The notes below the pieces were generated by a model, which was given only the letters and a program-made list of their open reading frames with translations, was not told the DNA's origin and did not search any database. 64,000 nt of DNA, from assembly GCF_039830145.1 (NCBI RefSeq), contig NZ_CP156082.1:1444001-1508000 (forward strand). The letters are read 5' to 3'. Below, piece by piece: positions 54,169-62,337 of this stretch (its first letter is position 1; each line of letters opens with the position of its first letter). The DNA comes from Croceibacterium sp. TMG7-5b_MA50 (lineage in GTDB: Bacteria; Pseudomonadota; Alphaproteobacteria; Sphingomonadales; Sphingomonadaceae). A program made the translations under genes and the position numbers.

Positions 54169-56670
54169 TCACTCCGCCGGTTCGAGATGCTGGTGCAGAT
54201 GCGCGTCGGCCCCTTCGACACGCTGTCGCCAAGGGTCGTCCTGCGAGAAGGTCTGCGAATGATGGAACCGCTCGGCCAGCGCGGCGCGCTCCTCCGCGTC
54301 GCCCAGCAGCCGTTCCTGGATGTAGGGGAGACCCACCCGCTCGATCCACGGTGCGGTCCGCTCCAGGTAGCGGGCTTCCTCGCGGTAGAGCTGGATGAAG
54401 GCAGCGCAGTGCTCCAGCGCCTCCTCCTCCGTCGCGACCTTGCACAGCAGGTCCGTCACGCGGACCTTGATCCCGCCATTCCCGCCGACATGCAGTTCGT
54501 ATCCGCTGTCGACGCACACGATCCCGAAATCCTTGATCGTCGCCTCCGCGCAATTGCGCGGGCAGCCGCTCACTGCGATCTTGAACTTGTGCGGCATCCA
54601 GCTGCCCCAGGTCATCCGCTCCGCCTTGACGCCCAACCCGGTGGAATCCTGCGTGCCGAAGCGGCACCATTCGCTGCCGACGCAGGTCTTCACCGTGCGC
54701 AGCGACTTGCCATAGGCATGGCCGCTGACCATGCCAGCCGCGTTGAGGTCGGCCCAGACAGCGGGCAGGTCCTCCTTGCGGATGCCGAAGATGTCGAGCC
54801 GCTGGCCGCCTGTCACCTTCACCATCGGCGCGTTGAACTTCTCCACCACGTCGGCGATCGCGCGCAGCTCGCGCGGGTTGGTGAGCCCGCCCCACATGCG
54901 CGGCACGACGGAGTAGGTGCCGTCCTTCTGGATGTTGGCGTGCAGCCGCTCGTTGACGAAACGGCTCTGCTGGTCGTCGACATATTCCCCCGGCAGCGCG
55001 CACAGCAGGTAGTAGTTCAGCGCCGGCCGGCAGGACGAACAGCCATCGGGGGTGGACCAGTGCAGCCGCTGCATCACCTCGGGGATGGAGCGCATGCCCT
55101 GCGCCACGATCGCCTGCCGGACATCGTCATGGCCGAAACTGGTGCAACCGCACATCGTCTTCGGCCCGCTCTCCACCGCTTCGCCCAGCGTGAGTGCCAG
55201 CAGCGTCTCCACCAGGCCGGTGCATGAGCCGCAGCTCGCCGACGCCTTGCAGCCTTGCCGCACGGCATCGAGGCTGGCCGCGCCTGCACCGATGCACTCT
55301 ACCACCTGCCCTTTCGTGACGCCGTTGCAGCCGCAGATCTCCGCATCTGCCGGCAGGGCCGCAACGGCGGCATTAGGGTCCGCGGGGCCGCCCCCGGCGG
55401 CGAAGGCCTGGCCGTAGATCAGCACATCGCGCAGATCCGCGATGTCCGTGCCCTTTTTCAGCAGGTCGAAATACCAGCTGCCATCAGCCGTGTCGCCATA
55501 CAGCACCGCGCCGACCACCCGATCGCCGCGCAGCACCACCCGCTTGTAGATGCCGCGGGCCGCATCGCGCAGCACGATGTCCTCGCATCCCTCCCCACCG
55601 GAGAAGTCGCCGGCGGAGAACACGTCGATCCCCGACACCTTCAGCTTGGTGGAGGTGACGGAGCCGCGATACGGGTTCGCCGTGCCCACCAGTCCGTCCG
55701 CCAGACTGCGGCACATGTCCCACAGCGGCGCGACCAGACCATAGACCTGCCCGTCATGCTCCACGCATTCGCCCACCGCCAGGACCCGCGCGTCGCTGGT
55801 GACCATGTGATCGTCCACCTGGATGCCGCGCCCGACCGCCAGGCCGGCCTCCCGCGCCAGCCTGACCGACGGGCGGATGCCGACGGCCATCACGACCAGG
55901 CTGGCGGGGATCTTCCGCCCATCCTTCAGCCGCACACCTTCCACCCGGCCCTCGCCGAAGATTTCGGCCGTGTCGGCGCCGGTCAGGATCACCTGTCCCC
56001 GCGCCTCCAGCGCGGATTTCAGCAGCCAGCCGGCCGCTTCGTCCAGCTGGCGCTCCATCAGCGTCGGCATCAGATGCAGCACGGTCACGTTCATGCCGCG
56101 CAGCGTCAGCCCGTGCGCGGCCTCCAGCCCCAGGAGACCGCCGCCGATCACCACCGCCGATCCCCCCGTGGCGGAGGCGGTCAGCATGGTCTCGACATCG
56201 TTCATGTCGCGGAACGAGATCACGCCCGGAAGGTCGTGGCCCGGTACCGGGATGATGAACGGGTCGGACCCGGTAGCGATCAGCAGGCGGTCATAGCCGA
56301 TGGTGCGACCCGAACGGCTGGTGATGGTGCATGCCGCCCGGTCGATGGCGATCACCGGGTCGCTGGCGACCAGCTCGATCCCGTTGTCGTCGTACCAGGC
56401 GCGCGGATTGATGACGATCTCGTCGAAGCTCTTTTCACCCGCCAGTACGGGCGACAGCATGATGCGGTTGTAGTTCACATGCGGCTCGGCCCCGAAGATC
56501 GTAACCCGCCAGTTCGCCCCGTCGCGGGCGAGCAGTTCCTCCACCGCGCGGCAGCCGGCCATGCCGTTGCCGATCACCACCAGATGCTGCCGAGCAGCCA
56601 CCGGGCTGATGGCCAGGCTGTCCTCGCCATCGATAAAGAGAACCGGGTCGGGTCCGGTCTGCAGATCCAT
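54169..56670 (-). CDS. nirB: NAD(P)H-dependent nitrite reductase large subunit NirB
   Basis: 833 residues. FAD/NADH domain (about 28-320: VVIGNGMAGCRAVEELL, AVVIGGGLLGLEAAHGL); BFD-type [2Fe-2S] domain (about 440-490: CGCNGVTKGQVVECI, ASCGSCTGLV); a second Cys-rich stretch (MCGCTSFG, GCSSCRPALNYY); and siroheme/[4Fe-4S] ligands CVGSEWCRFG and SGCPRNCAEA. It reduces nitrite to ammonium in the cytoplasm. It is preceded by a leader with hairpins and an intrinsic terminator. nirD follows 5 bp later. Confidence 0.96.
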   Translation of the reverse strand: MDLQTGPDPVLFIDGEDSLAISPVAARQHLVVIGNGMAGCRAVEELLARDGANWRVTIFGAEPHVNYNRIMLSPVLAGEKSFDEIVINPRAWYDDNGIELVASDPVIAIDRAACTITSRSGRTIGYDRLLIATGSDPFIIPVPGHDLPGVISFRDMNDVETMLTASATGGSAVVIGGGLLGLEAAHGLTLRGMNVTVLHLMPTLMERQLDEAAGWLLKSALEARGQVILTGADTAEIFGEGRVEGVRLKDGRKIPASLVVMAVGIRPSVRLAREAGLAVGRGIQVDDHMVTSDARVLAVGECVEHDGQVYGLVAPLWDMCRSLADGLVGTANPYRGSVTSTKLKVSGIDVFSAGDFSGGEGCEDIVLRDAARGIYKRVVLRGDRVVGAVLYGDTADGSWYFDLLKKGTDIADLRDVLIYGQAFAAGGGPADPNAAVAALPADAEICGCNGVTKGQVVECIGAGAASLDAVRQGCKASASCGSCTGLVETLLALTLGEAVESGPKTMCGCTSFGHDDVRQAIVAQGMRSIPEVMQRLHWSTPDGCSSCRPALNYYLLCALPGEYVDDQQSRFVNERLHANIQKDGTYSVVPRMWGGLTNPRELRAIADVVEKFNAPMVKVTGGQRLDIFGIRKEDLPAVWADLNAAGMVSGHAYGKSLRTVKTCVGSEWCRFGTQDSTGLGVKAERMTWGSWMPHKFKIAVSGCPRNCAEATIKDFGIVCVDSGYELHVGGNGGIKVRVTDLLCKVATEEEALEHCAAFIQLYREEARYLERTAPWIERVGLPYIQERLLGDAEERAALAERFHHSQTFSQDDPWRQRVEGADAHLHQHLEPAE

Positions 56671-56687
56671 GCCTCATGCTCCAGAAC

Positions 56688-56741
56688 GAAAAAGGCCGCC
56701 ATCCGGGCCCCGGTTCGATCCGGAGCCTGGATGGCGGCCTT
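56688..56741 (-). terminator. Intrinsic terminator in the nirB leader
   Basis: On the minus strand AAGGCCGCCATCC (56741-56729) pairs with GGATGGCGGCCTT (56704-56692), 13 bp, followed by a short T-run up to about 56688. It ends 18 bp before the nirB ATG, so transcription into nirB needs readthrough. Together with the two upstream hairpins (56762-56814) it looks like a NasT-controlled attenuator. Confidence 0.88.
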
Positions 56742-56761
56742 GCCATCATGCGGTGCCTTGG

Positions 56762-56814
56762 CGGTCCTGCGGCGGACCGACGCGGCGATGTGGAAACGAA
56801 GGCGTCCTTGCCTT
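56762..56814 (-). promoter_or_regulatory. Two hexaloop hairpins in the nirB leader, likely ANTAR (NasT) target
   Basis: First hairpin on the minus strand: AAGGC, loop AAGGAC, GCCTT (56814-56799); the loop has A at position 1 and G at position 4, the ANTAR consensus. Second: CGGTCC, loop GCCGCA, GGACCG (56779-56762), with G at 4 but not A at 1. The terminator follows. NasT is encoded at 60731-61315. Confidence 0.75.
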
Positions 56815-56824
56815 GCTTGCACCT

Positions 56825-56853
56825 CTTGTAGAACGATTCACCCGCAAACTCAA
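56825..56853 (-). promoter_or_regulatory. Probable promoter of the nirB leader
   Basis: On the minus strand TTGAGT (56853-56848) and TACAAG (56830-56825) are 17 bases apart. Transcription would start at about 56818, just ahead of the first hexaloop hairpin. Confidence 0.5.
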
Positions 56854-56860
56854 GCGCCGG

Positions 56861-58057
56861 CTACAGGCTCCAGTCGATTTGCAGCCACAAGCGGTCGGAA
56901 TCACTGGCGAAGCTCTGAGCCTCATAATGCGCGTAGCGGGCCGACAATGCCGTCTTTCCGAAGCTTGCACTCGCCAGCAGGTTCAGCTCCCGACCATAGG
57001 GTCGCTGCTGTCGGTCGCTGCGGTACCAGTGCCAGGCCGCCTGCAGGCTCAATGCATCTGCCGGGCCGACCGCCTTGAAGGTGCGCTGCCCCTGCACGTA
57101 CCAGTCCGCCACCCCATCGGGCGGAGTCGTCAGGAACCGGTCGGCCCAGCCCTGGAACTTGAAATTGGTGCCCAGCGGCGTCTGGAAGCTGGTCAGCGCG
57201 CGGCCGTCGGCGGCACCAAGCAGCTCGTACCCGCCGCCCAGCCGCCAGCCATGTCCCTCCATTACCAGATCCGCCAGCCAGTACCGGGCGCGGTAATCGT
57301 TTGGGTTGCCGCGCCAGTCGGCCTGCCGCGCATGGCTCGCCTGATAGGCAACGCTCCAGCCGGCGGACACCGGCTGCGCACCCGTCAGCCGCAGGCCGTA
57401 ACTCTGGCTGGACTGGCGGATCAGCGCCGTGCTGTCCTGTTCCAGCAGATAGGCGAAGCCGGTGACCTTGCCCACCGGGGAGGCCCAGGACAGGTTGGCG
57501 AAGATCTTGTCTCCGCCCGCAGCCTGCGGCCGCGCGCCCGCACCCTCGAACCCCCAGATCGTACGCACGCTCCAGGCATAGGTCAGGTCTGCCTTGACCC
57601 CGGTCGTCGGCGCGATCTCGGCCCTGATCGCGTCGAAGGTCTGCGCATTGGCACGGAACGCGACATTGCCGACGAACCGTTCGTCATCCAGCGCGATCCG
57701 CTGCCGACCGGCGGTCAGCACCAGCGGATCGCTGCGGTACTGCACCTGCGCGCGGTACAGCGCCCAGTTCTCCGGATCGGCCACGATGGGGCGCGTGGCG
57801 GGGCCATGCAGCCCGTCATTGTAGCGGTCGATCGGGGCGAACAGCGCCTGCCCCTCCGCCAGCAGGGCGAAGCGGCCGCTGGTGACCGTGGCTCCAGCGC
57901 GAAGGCGCATGACCAGCGCGTCGGACTCGTCCGGCAGATCGGCCTGCTCCGCATGTTCGTAGCGGAGGCGGGCGTCGAGCAGCGGCGTGATTTCCTGCGC
58001 GGCGGCCGGGCTGGCGAGGAGCAGCACGCCCATCCCCAGCAGATGCCTGCGCCCCAT
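56861..58057 (-). CDS. Alginate-export-type outer-membrane porin of the nitrate operon
   Basis: 398 residues from the ATG overlapping the transporter stop (TGATG). A signal peptide ends near PAAAQE. Alternating hydrophobic/charged strands such as LLDARLRYEHAEQ, NWALYRAQVQYRSDPLVLTAGRQRIALDDERFVG and SARYAHYEAQSF, and a C-terminal LWLQIDWSL, indicate a beta-barrel of the alginate_exp type. Its place between the nitrate transporter and nirB suggests a nitrate/nitrite entry pore; this is inferred. Confidence 0.82.
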   Translation of the reverse strand: MGRRHLLGMGVLLLASPAAAQEITPLLDARLRYEHAEQADLPDESDALVMRLRAGATVTSGRFALLAEGQALFAPIDRYNDGLHGPATRPIVADPENWALYRAQVQYRSDPLVLTAGRQRIALDDERFVGNVAFRANAQTFDAIRAEIAPTTGVKADLTYAWSVRTIWGFEGAGARPQAAGGDKIFANLSWASPVGKVTGFAYLLEQDSTALIRQSSQSYGLRLTGAQPVSAGWSVAYQASHARQADWRGNPNDYRARYWLADLVMEGHGWRLGGGYELLGAADGRALTSFQTPLGTNFKFQGWADRFLTTPPDGVADWYVQGQRTFKAVGPADALSLQAAWHWYRSDRQQRPYGRELNLLASASFGKTALSARYAHYEAQSFASDSDRLWLQIDWSL

Positions 58058-59310
58058 CAGATCCGCGCCGCGGTGGACCAGCGTGCCCGCCAGCCATCCT
58101 TCACCAGCAGCAGCCCGGCGAGTGCCAGCAGCGCCAGCGCAGCGAAGATCAGGAACCCGCCGGCGAAACTGCCGGTGAATTGCCGCGCCACTCCCAGGGA
58201 GGAGGCGAGCCAGAACCCGCCGACCCCGCCCGCCATGCCGACCAGGCCGGTCATGACCCCGATCTCCGCCTGGAACCGCTGCGGCACCAGCTGGAACACC
58301 GCACCATTGCCGGTGCCCAGCGCCAGCATCGCGGCGACGAACAGCGACAGCGCCATCACCAGCGTTCCCGCCATGCTGACCCCCGCCAGCGCCGCCGCGG
58401 CGACCGCGAACACCACCAGCAGCGCGCGCACGCCGCCCACCCGATCGGCCAGCGCGCCGCCCATCGGCCGCACCAGCGATCCCGCAAAGACGCACGCCGC
58501 GGTGCAGTACCCGGCGGCGACGGTCGTCAGCCCGAACCGGTCGGTGAAGTAGATCGTCAGGGAGGAGGCAAGGCCGGAAAAGCCGCCGAATGTGACGGCG
58601 TAGAACCCCATCAGCCACCAGGCATCGGCGCTCCTCAGCGGAGTGAAATAGGCTGCGATCGGCTTCGCCGCCGGCTGGTTCGGCGCATCCTTAGCCATGA
58701 TCATATAGGCGACGAACACAATCGACAGCGGGATGCAGGCGAGGCCCAGCACCGCGTTCCAGCCGAACAGCTTGGCCAGCGTCGGTGCGAACAGCGCCGC
58801 CAGCACCGTGCCCGAATTGCCCATGCCCGCCAGGCCCATCGCCTTGCCCTGGTGCTCCGCCGGATACCACCGGCTGGCCAGCGGCAGCGCGATGGCGAAA
58901 CTTGCGCCGGCGAAGCCCAGGATCACGCCCAGCACCAGCGTTCCGGCAAAGGAGTTCACCCCCAGGGCCCAGGCGCTCAGCAGCCCGCCGATTACGATCA
59001 GCTGGCCGATCGCGCCCGAACGCTTGGGACCGATCCGATCCACCAGCAGGCCGTTCACCACCCGCAGCAATGCCCCCATCAGCGTGGGCGTCGCGACCAT
59101 CAGCCCCTTTTGCGCCGGGCTGAGCGACAGGCTGGCCGCGATGTCGGGCGCCAACGGCCCCAGGATCACCCAGACCATGAAGGCGAGATCGAAATACAGG
59201 AAGGCCGCGACCAGCGTGGGCGTGTGCCCGCTGCGCCAGAAACTGGTGGTCGGTGCGGTATCGCCACCCGGCCGTGGCCGGTCACTGCCGTCGAGAAAGG
59301 CGGTTGCCAT
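58057..59310 (-). CDS. Nitrate/nitrite transporter, NarK/NasA type (MFS, NNP family)
   Basis: 417 residues from the ATG at 59310, preceded by GGGGGAA. About 12 transmembrane helices. The NNP signatures are in GTGNGAVFQLVPQRF and GFAGASFAIALPLASRWYP; the Arg in GPKRSG and Arg in SLVRPMGG are in the usual positions. It imports nitrate across the inner membrane. A leader with hairpins and a terminator precedes it. The porin gene overlaps its end. Confidence 0.93.
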   Translation of the reverse strand: MATAFLDGSDRPRPGGDTAPTTSFWRSGHTPTLVAAFLYFDLAFMVWVILGPLAPDIAASLSLSPAQKGLMVATPTLMGALLRVVNGLLVDRIGPKRSGAIGQLIVIGGLLSAWALGVNSFAGTLVLGVILGFAGASFAIALPLASRWYPAEHQGKAMGLAGMGNSGTVLAALFAPTLAKLFGWNAVLGLACIPLSIVFVAYMIMAKDAPNQPAAKPIAAYFTPLRSADAWWLMGFYAVTFGGFSGLASSLTIYFTDRFGLTTVAAGYCTAACVFAGSLVRPMGGALADRVGGVRALLVVFAVAAAALAGVSMAGTLVMALSLFVAAMLALGTGNGAVFQLVPQRFQAEIGVMTGLVGMAGGVGGFWLASSLGVARQFTGSFAGGFLIFAALALLALAGLLLVKDGWRARWSTAARI

Positions 59311-59361
59311 GATGCTGTTCCCCCAGGCGACCGGCGCCCTTGGGGCCGGATCGTGGACACG

Positions 59362-59412
59362 AAAAAAGCCGCGGCCGGACAGGCCAAGGCGGCCCATCCG
59401 GTCAGCGGCTTT
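59362..59412 (-). terminator. Intrinsic terminator in the nitrate transporter leader
   Basis: On the minus strand AAAGCCGC (59412-59405) pairs with GCGGCTTT (59372-59365), followed by more T to 59362. It lies 51 bp upstream of the transporter ATG, so expression needs readthrough, as for nirB. Confidence 0.8.
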
Positions 59413-59439
59413 GCTGCGGTTTTGCTGATGCTGGCCGTG

Positions 59440-59485
59440 CCCCGCCCCTGGGGTGGTCAGCCGATCCATCCGCGCAGCGTCGCGC
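59440..59485 (-). promoter_or_regulatory. Hexaloop hairpins in the transporter leader, likely ANTAR (NasT) target
   Basis: On the minus strand GCGC, loop GACGCT, GCGC (59485-59472) and CCCC, loop AGGGGC, GGGG (59453-59440). The second loop has A at 1 and G at 4, the ANTAR consensus; the first has G at 4 only. Terminator follows at 59412-59362. A possible -10 (TATATC, 59498-59493) lies upstream. Confidence 0.65.
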
Positions 59486-59528
59486 GAACGCAGATATATT
59501 CACGCAACAGGCGCGATTCCGCAAGCGA

Positions 59529-60734
59529 TCATTTGGCAAACCCGGCCAGATAGGCATCGATCGCATCGGGATCGAATACGCGCCCGTCAAAGAAGCCGTC
59601 CGGCCCCAGCAGCAGCGCGCCACCATGCGCGCCGACCCCGGTCGGTGTTGCGACCGCCCCCTCCAGCTTCGCGCTGGCGCCCGGCATCACCGCGCCGCTG
59701 CCGGCCAGCGCACGGCGATAAACGTCCGGCCGGAACACCGCGCCGGCCGCCGCCTCCGCCTCTGCCGATCGGTCCGCCTGACCCCAGCGGACCAGTTGCG
59801 ACCAGATCCACAATGCCTGGCTGCGCCACGGGAAATTCGCGGCCTCGCGATGGAACAGCAGGAAGTCGTCGGCCGGCAGCGGCGCCGCACCCGCGCGCGG
59901 CACGAATTGCCCGTTCAGCGATGCCGCGATCAGCTCCGCCGGCATGCCGACATGATCGGGGCGGGCCAGCATCTCGGCCAGCTCCGCCCGGTTCTCCGGC
60001 GCGTCGCACCATGCCGCCGCGTGTGACAGAGCCAGCAGCAGGCGGTCGGCCACCGCGGCATTTCCGGCCAGCCAGTCCGCGCGGCAGGCCAGCACCTTTT
60101 CCACGCCGCGCCGCCAGATCCGCGCGCCCAGCACCACCGCTTCGGCCAGACCTTCGGCGATGGCGGCGGCTGGCCACGGGTCGCCCGCGGTGAAGCCGTC
60201 GATCTCCCCGCTGCGCATCGCTTCCAACATCAATGACGGGGGCAGCACCCGCAGGCTGACGTCGCGGTCCGGGTCGATCCCGGCGCTGGCCAGCCAGTAT
60301 CGCAGCATCAGCGCATGGCTGGAGAAGCGATGCACGATGCCGATCTGCGGCTTGCGGCGATAAAGGCCGATGGCGGCGGCGAAATCGTGCGCGGTGGCGA
60401 GCGGATCGGCCAGCCGGGCCGCCGGATCGGGGTCCAGCGCGGCGGCGAAGTCGGGCCGCATGACCAGGGCGTTGCCATTCACGTTCAGGCGGAACGGCGT
60501 GGCCAGCGGCGTCGCCGCGCCGCCCAGCCCCAGGCTGACCGCGACCGCCAGCGGCGCCAGCATCTGCGCCGCCTGCACCTGGCCATAGACCAACCGGTCG
60601 CGCAACGTGGCCCAGCTCTCGGTACGCACCAGCTCCAGCGCGATCCCCTGCTCCGCCGCGAAGCCCTGCTCGCGCGCGGCGATCAGCACCGCGGCATCGG
60701 TCAGCGGCAGGAAGGCGGCACGAATCGGCGTCAT
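59529..60734 (-). CDS. nasS: NasS-like nitrate/nitrite sensor (substrate-binding-protein fold)
   Basis: 401 residues. No signal peptide: MTPIRAAFLPLTDAAVLIAARE starts directly in the binding-protein fold of the NrtA/CmpA type, which points to a cytoplasmic sensor. PFRLNVNGNALVMRPD, GIVHRFSSHALMLRYWLASAG, GEIDGFTAGDPW are family segments. NasS holds NasT inactive until nitrate or nitrite binds. The gene overlaps nasT by 4 bp and precedes the transporter leader. Confidence 0.9.
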   Translation of the reverse strand: MTPIRAAFLPLTDAAVLIAAREQGFAAEQGIALELVRTESWATLRDRLVYGQVQAAQMLAPLAVAVSLGLGGAATPLATPFRLNVNGNALVMRPDFAAALDPDPAARLADPLATAHDFAAAIGLYRRKPQIGIVHRFSSHALMLRYWLASAGIDPDRDVSLRVLPPSLMLEAMRSGEIDGFTAGDPWPAAAIAEGLAEAVVLGARIWRRGVEKVLACRADWLAGNAAVADRLLLALSHAAAWCDAPENRAELAEMLARPDHVGMPAELIAASLNGQFVPRAGAAPLPADDFLLFHREAANFPWRSQALWIWSQLVRWGQADRSAEAEAAAGAVFRPDVYRRALAGSGAVMPGASAKLEGAVATPTGVGAHGGALLLGPDGFFDGRVFDPDAIDAYLAGFAK

Positions 60735-61315
60735 GGCTGTCCTTTGCCCAGCAGGCTGCTGGCGGTGATCAGCGCCTCCGCCACCTCCGCCATGCGCTTG
60801 TTGGCGTTCATCGCACTGGTGCGCAGCAGCGTGTAGGCATCCTGTTCGTTCAGGCCGCGCTGCTGCATCAGGATCGCCTTCGCCCGGTCGATGACCTTGC
60901 GGTCGGCGAGCTGCGTCCGCGCCTCCGCCAGTTCGGCCTGCATCCGGGCAAAGGCGGTGAAGCGGCCCACGGCCAGGTCCAGGATCGGCTTCACCCGTTC
61001 CTTGCGCAGGCCATCAACCACATAGGCCGAGATGCCGGCATCGATCGCCGCGGCCGTCATCTGGTCGTCCGACTGGTCGACGAACATGGCGATGGGCTTG
61101 GCCAGCGCACGGCTGACCAGCAGCATCTCCTCCAGCGTGTCACGGCTTGGGCTGCCCAGGTCCATCAGCACGACGTCTGGCACCAGCCGCTCTATCCGGC
61201 TGACGAACGCGCCGGACGGCTGCACGACATGAATATCGTCGTAGCCGGCCTCGTGCAGGCCGTCTTCCAGGACCGAAGCCCTGGCACCCGTATCATCGAT
61301 GATCACGATCCGCAT
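60731..61315 (-). CDS. nasT: NasT-like ANTAR antitermination regulator
   Basis: 194 residues from the ATG at 61315; an in-frame ATG at 61381 would add 22. A receiver-like domain (about 1-120: RIVIIDDTGARASVLEDGL, DVVLMDLGSPSRD) is followed by a helical linker and the ANTAR domain (about 135-190: DRKVIDRAKAILMQQRGLNEQDAYTLLRTSAMNANKRM). NasT binds leader hairpins and prevents termination. Targets are probably the two leaders at 56688-56814 and 59362-59485. It starts the nas block. Confidence 0.95.
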   Translation of the reverse strand: MRIVIIDDTGARASVLEDGLHEAGYDDIHVVQPSGAFVSRIERLVPDVVLMDLGSPSRDTLEEMLLVSRALAKPIAMFVDQSDDQMTAAAIDAGISAYVVDGLRKERVKPILDLAVGRFTAFARMQAELAEARTQLADRKVIDRAKAILMQQRGLNEQDAYTLLRTSAMNANKRMAEVAEALITASSLLGKGQP

Positions 61316-61512
61316 GTTCGCAGCCGCAGCATGGGACAGGATCGCCGCTTTGGCAACGATCCGCGTGTCCGATACTTTCATCCCCGGCGCAACTGGCTGG
61401 CATGATGTCGCATACCTTGCGAATGGTCGCGCTTGCTGGAAAAGGTGATCGCGACACAGATTGGCGGCAATGACCGGAGAGGTCCGCGCCGCGTTGAGAA
61501 AAGGCGAGCGGA

Positions 61513-62301
61513 GTGGACCAGGAAAAGGGGGAGCGTGGCGCGACCGGCAGTCAGACGCTGCAGCGCGGGCTGGATGTGCTTCATGTGGTGGCGAACGGAT
61601 CAGCCACCCTGGCGGAGCTTGCGAGTCAACTCGGCCTCAGCCGCAGCACCACGCACCGGCTGGCCAATGCCCTGCTGGAACGGCGTTACCTGACCCTCGC
61701 GCCCGGCCGCGGCTACCAGCTCGGCCCCAAGCTGCTGGAGCTGGGCTACCAGGCGCAGACGCAGACCGACCTGATGGCGCTGGCGCACCCGGTGCTCGCC
61801 GACCTGTCGGAACAGACCGGCCTGCCCAGCTTCCTTGGCCGCCGGGACGACGATCATTCGCTCAACCTGCTGTCAGTCCCCGGGCGGCAGCGGGTGGCGG
61901 TGATCACCCCCGTCGGCACCCGCCGCCGCCTGGCGGAGACCAGCCTCGGCAAGGCGCTGATGCTGGACGACACCCCGGCCGAGTGGAAGCGCCACTTCGC
62001 CGCGGCCGATCCCGCGCATTGCCCGCCCGACTGGCAGGCCGCGATGGAGCGGAGCGTGGCGGAGAACGTCGTCCTCCATGCCGGCCCGCCGCCCGATCAC
62101 GTCCGGGCGATCGCCACCCCGGTGCGCGATTTCTCCGGCAAGATCGTCGCCGGGATCAGCATGGTCACGGTGTCGCAATACCTTAAGACGGAAGAGTTGG
62201 CGCATCTTGCCCCCCAATTGAAGGAGGCGGGGCAGAAGATCAGCGCCCAGCTCGGACACCGCCAGGATCGGGAGACATCGGGCAAGAGGAAGGCACCTTG
62301 A
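61513..62301 (+). CDS. IclR family transcriptional regulator
   Basis: 262 residues from a GTG. The helix-turn-helix is TLAELASQLGLSRSTTHRLANALLERRYL (about 30-58), and the effector domain (about 80-245) has TSLGKALMLDDTPAEW and PVRDFSGKIVAGISM, typical of IclR. Ligand and targets are unknown. The MFS gene starts 36 bp downstream on the same strand, so it may be the target. The divergent gap to nasT (61316-61512) shows no clear site. Confidence 0.92.
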   Translation: MDQEKGERGATGSQTLQRGLDVLHVVANGSATLAELASQLGLSRSTTHRLANALLERRYLTLAPGRGYQLGPKLLELGYQAQTQTDLMALAHPVLADLSEQTGLPSFLGRRDDDHSLNLLSVPGRQRVAVITPVGTRRRLAETSLGKALMLDDTPAEWKRHFAAADPAHCPPDWQAAMERSVAENVVLHAGPPPDHVRAIATPVRDFSGKIVAGISMVTVSQYLKTEELAHLAPQLKEAGQKISAQLGHRQDRETSGKRKAP

Positions 62302-62337
62302 CGCTTACCCGCGGGACGATCGCGCAACTGGCCCGGC

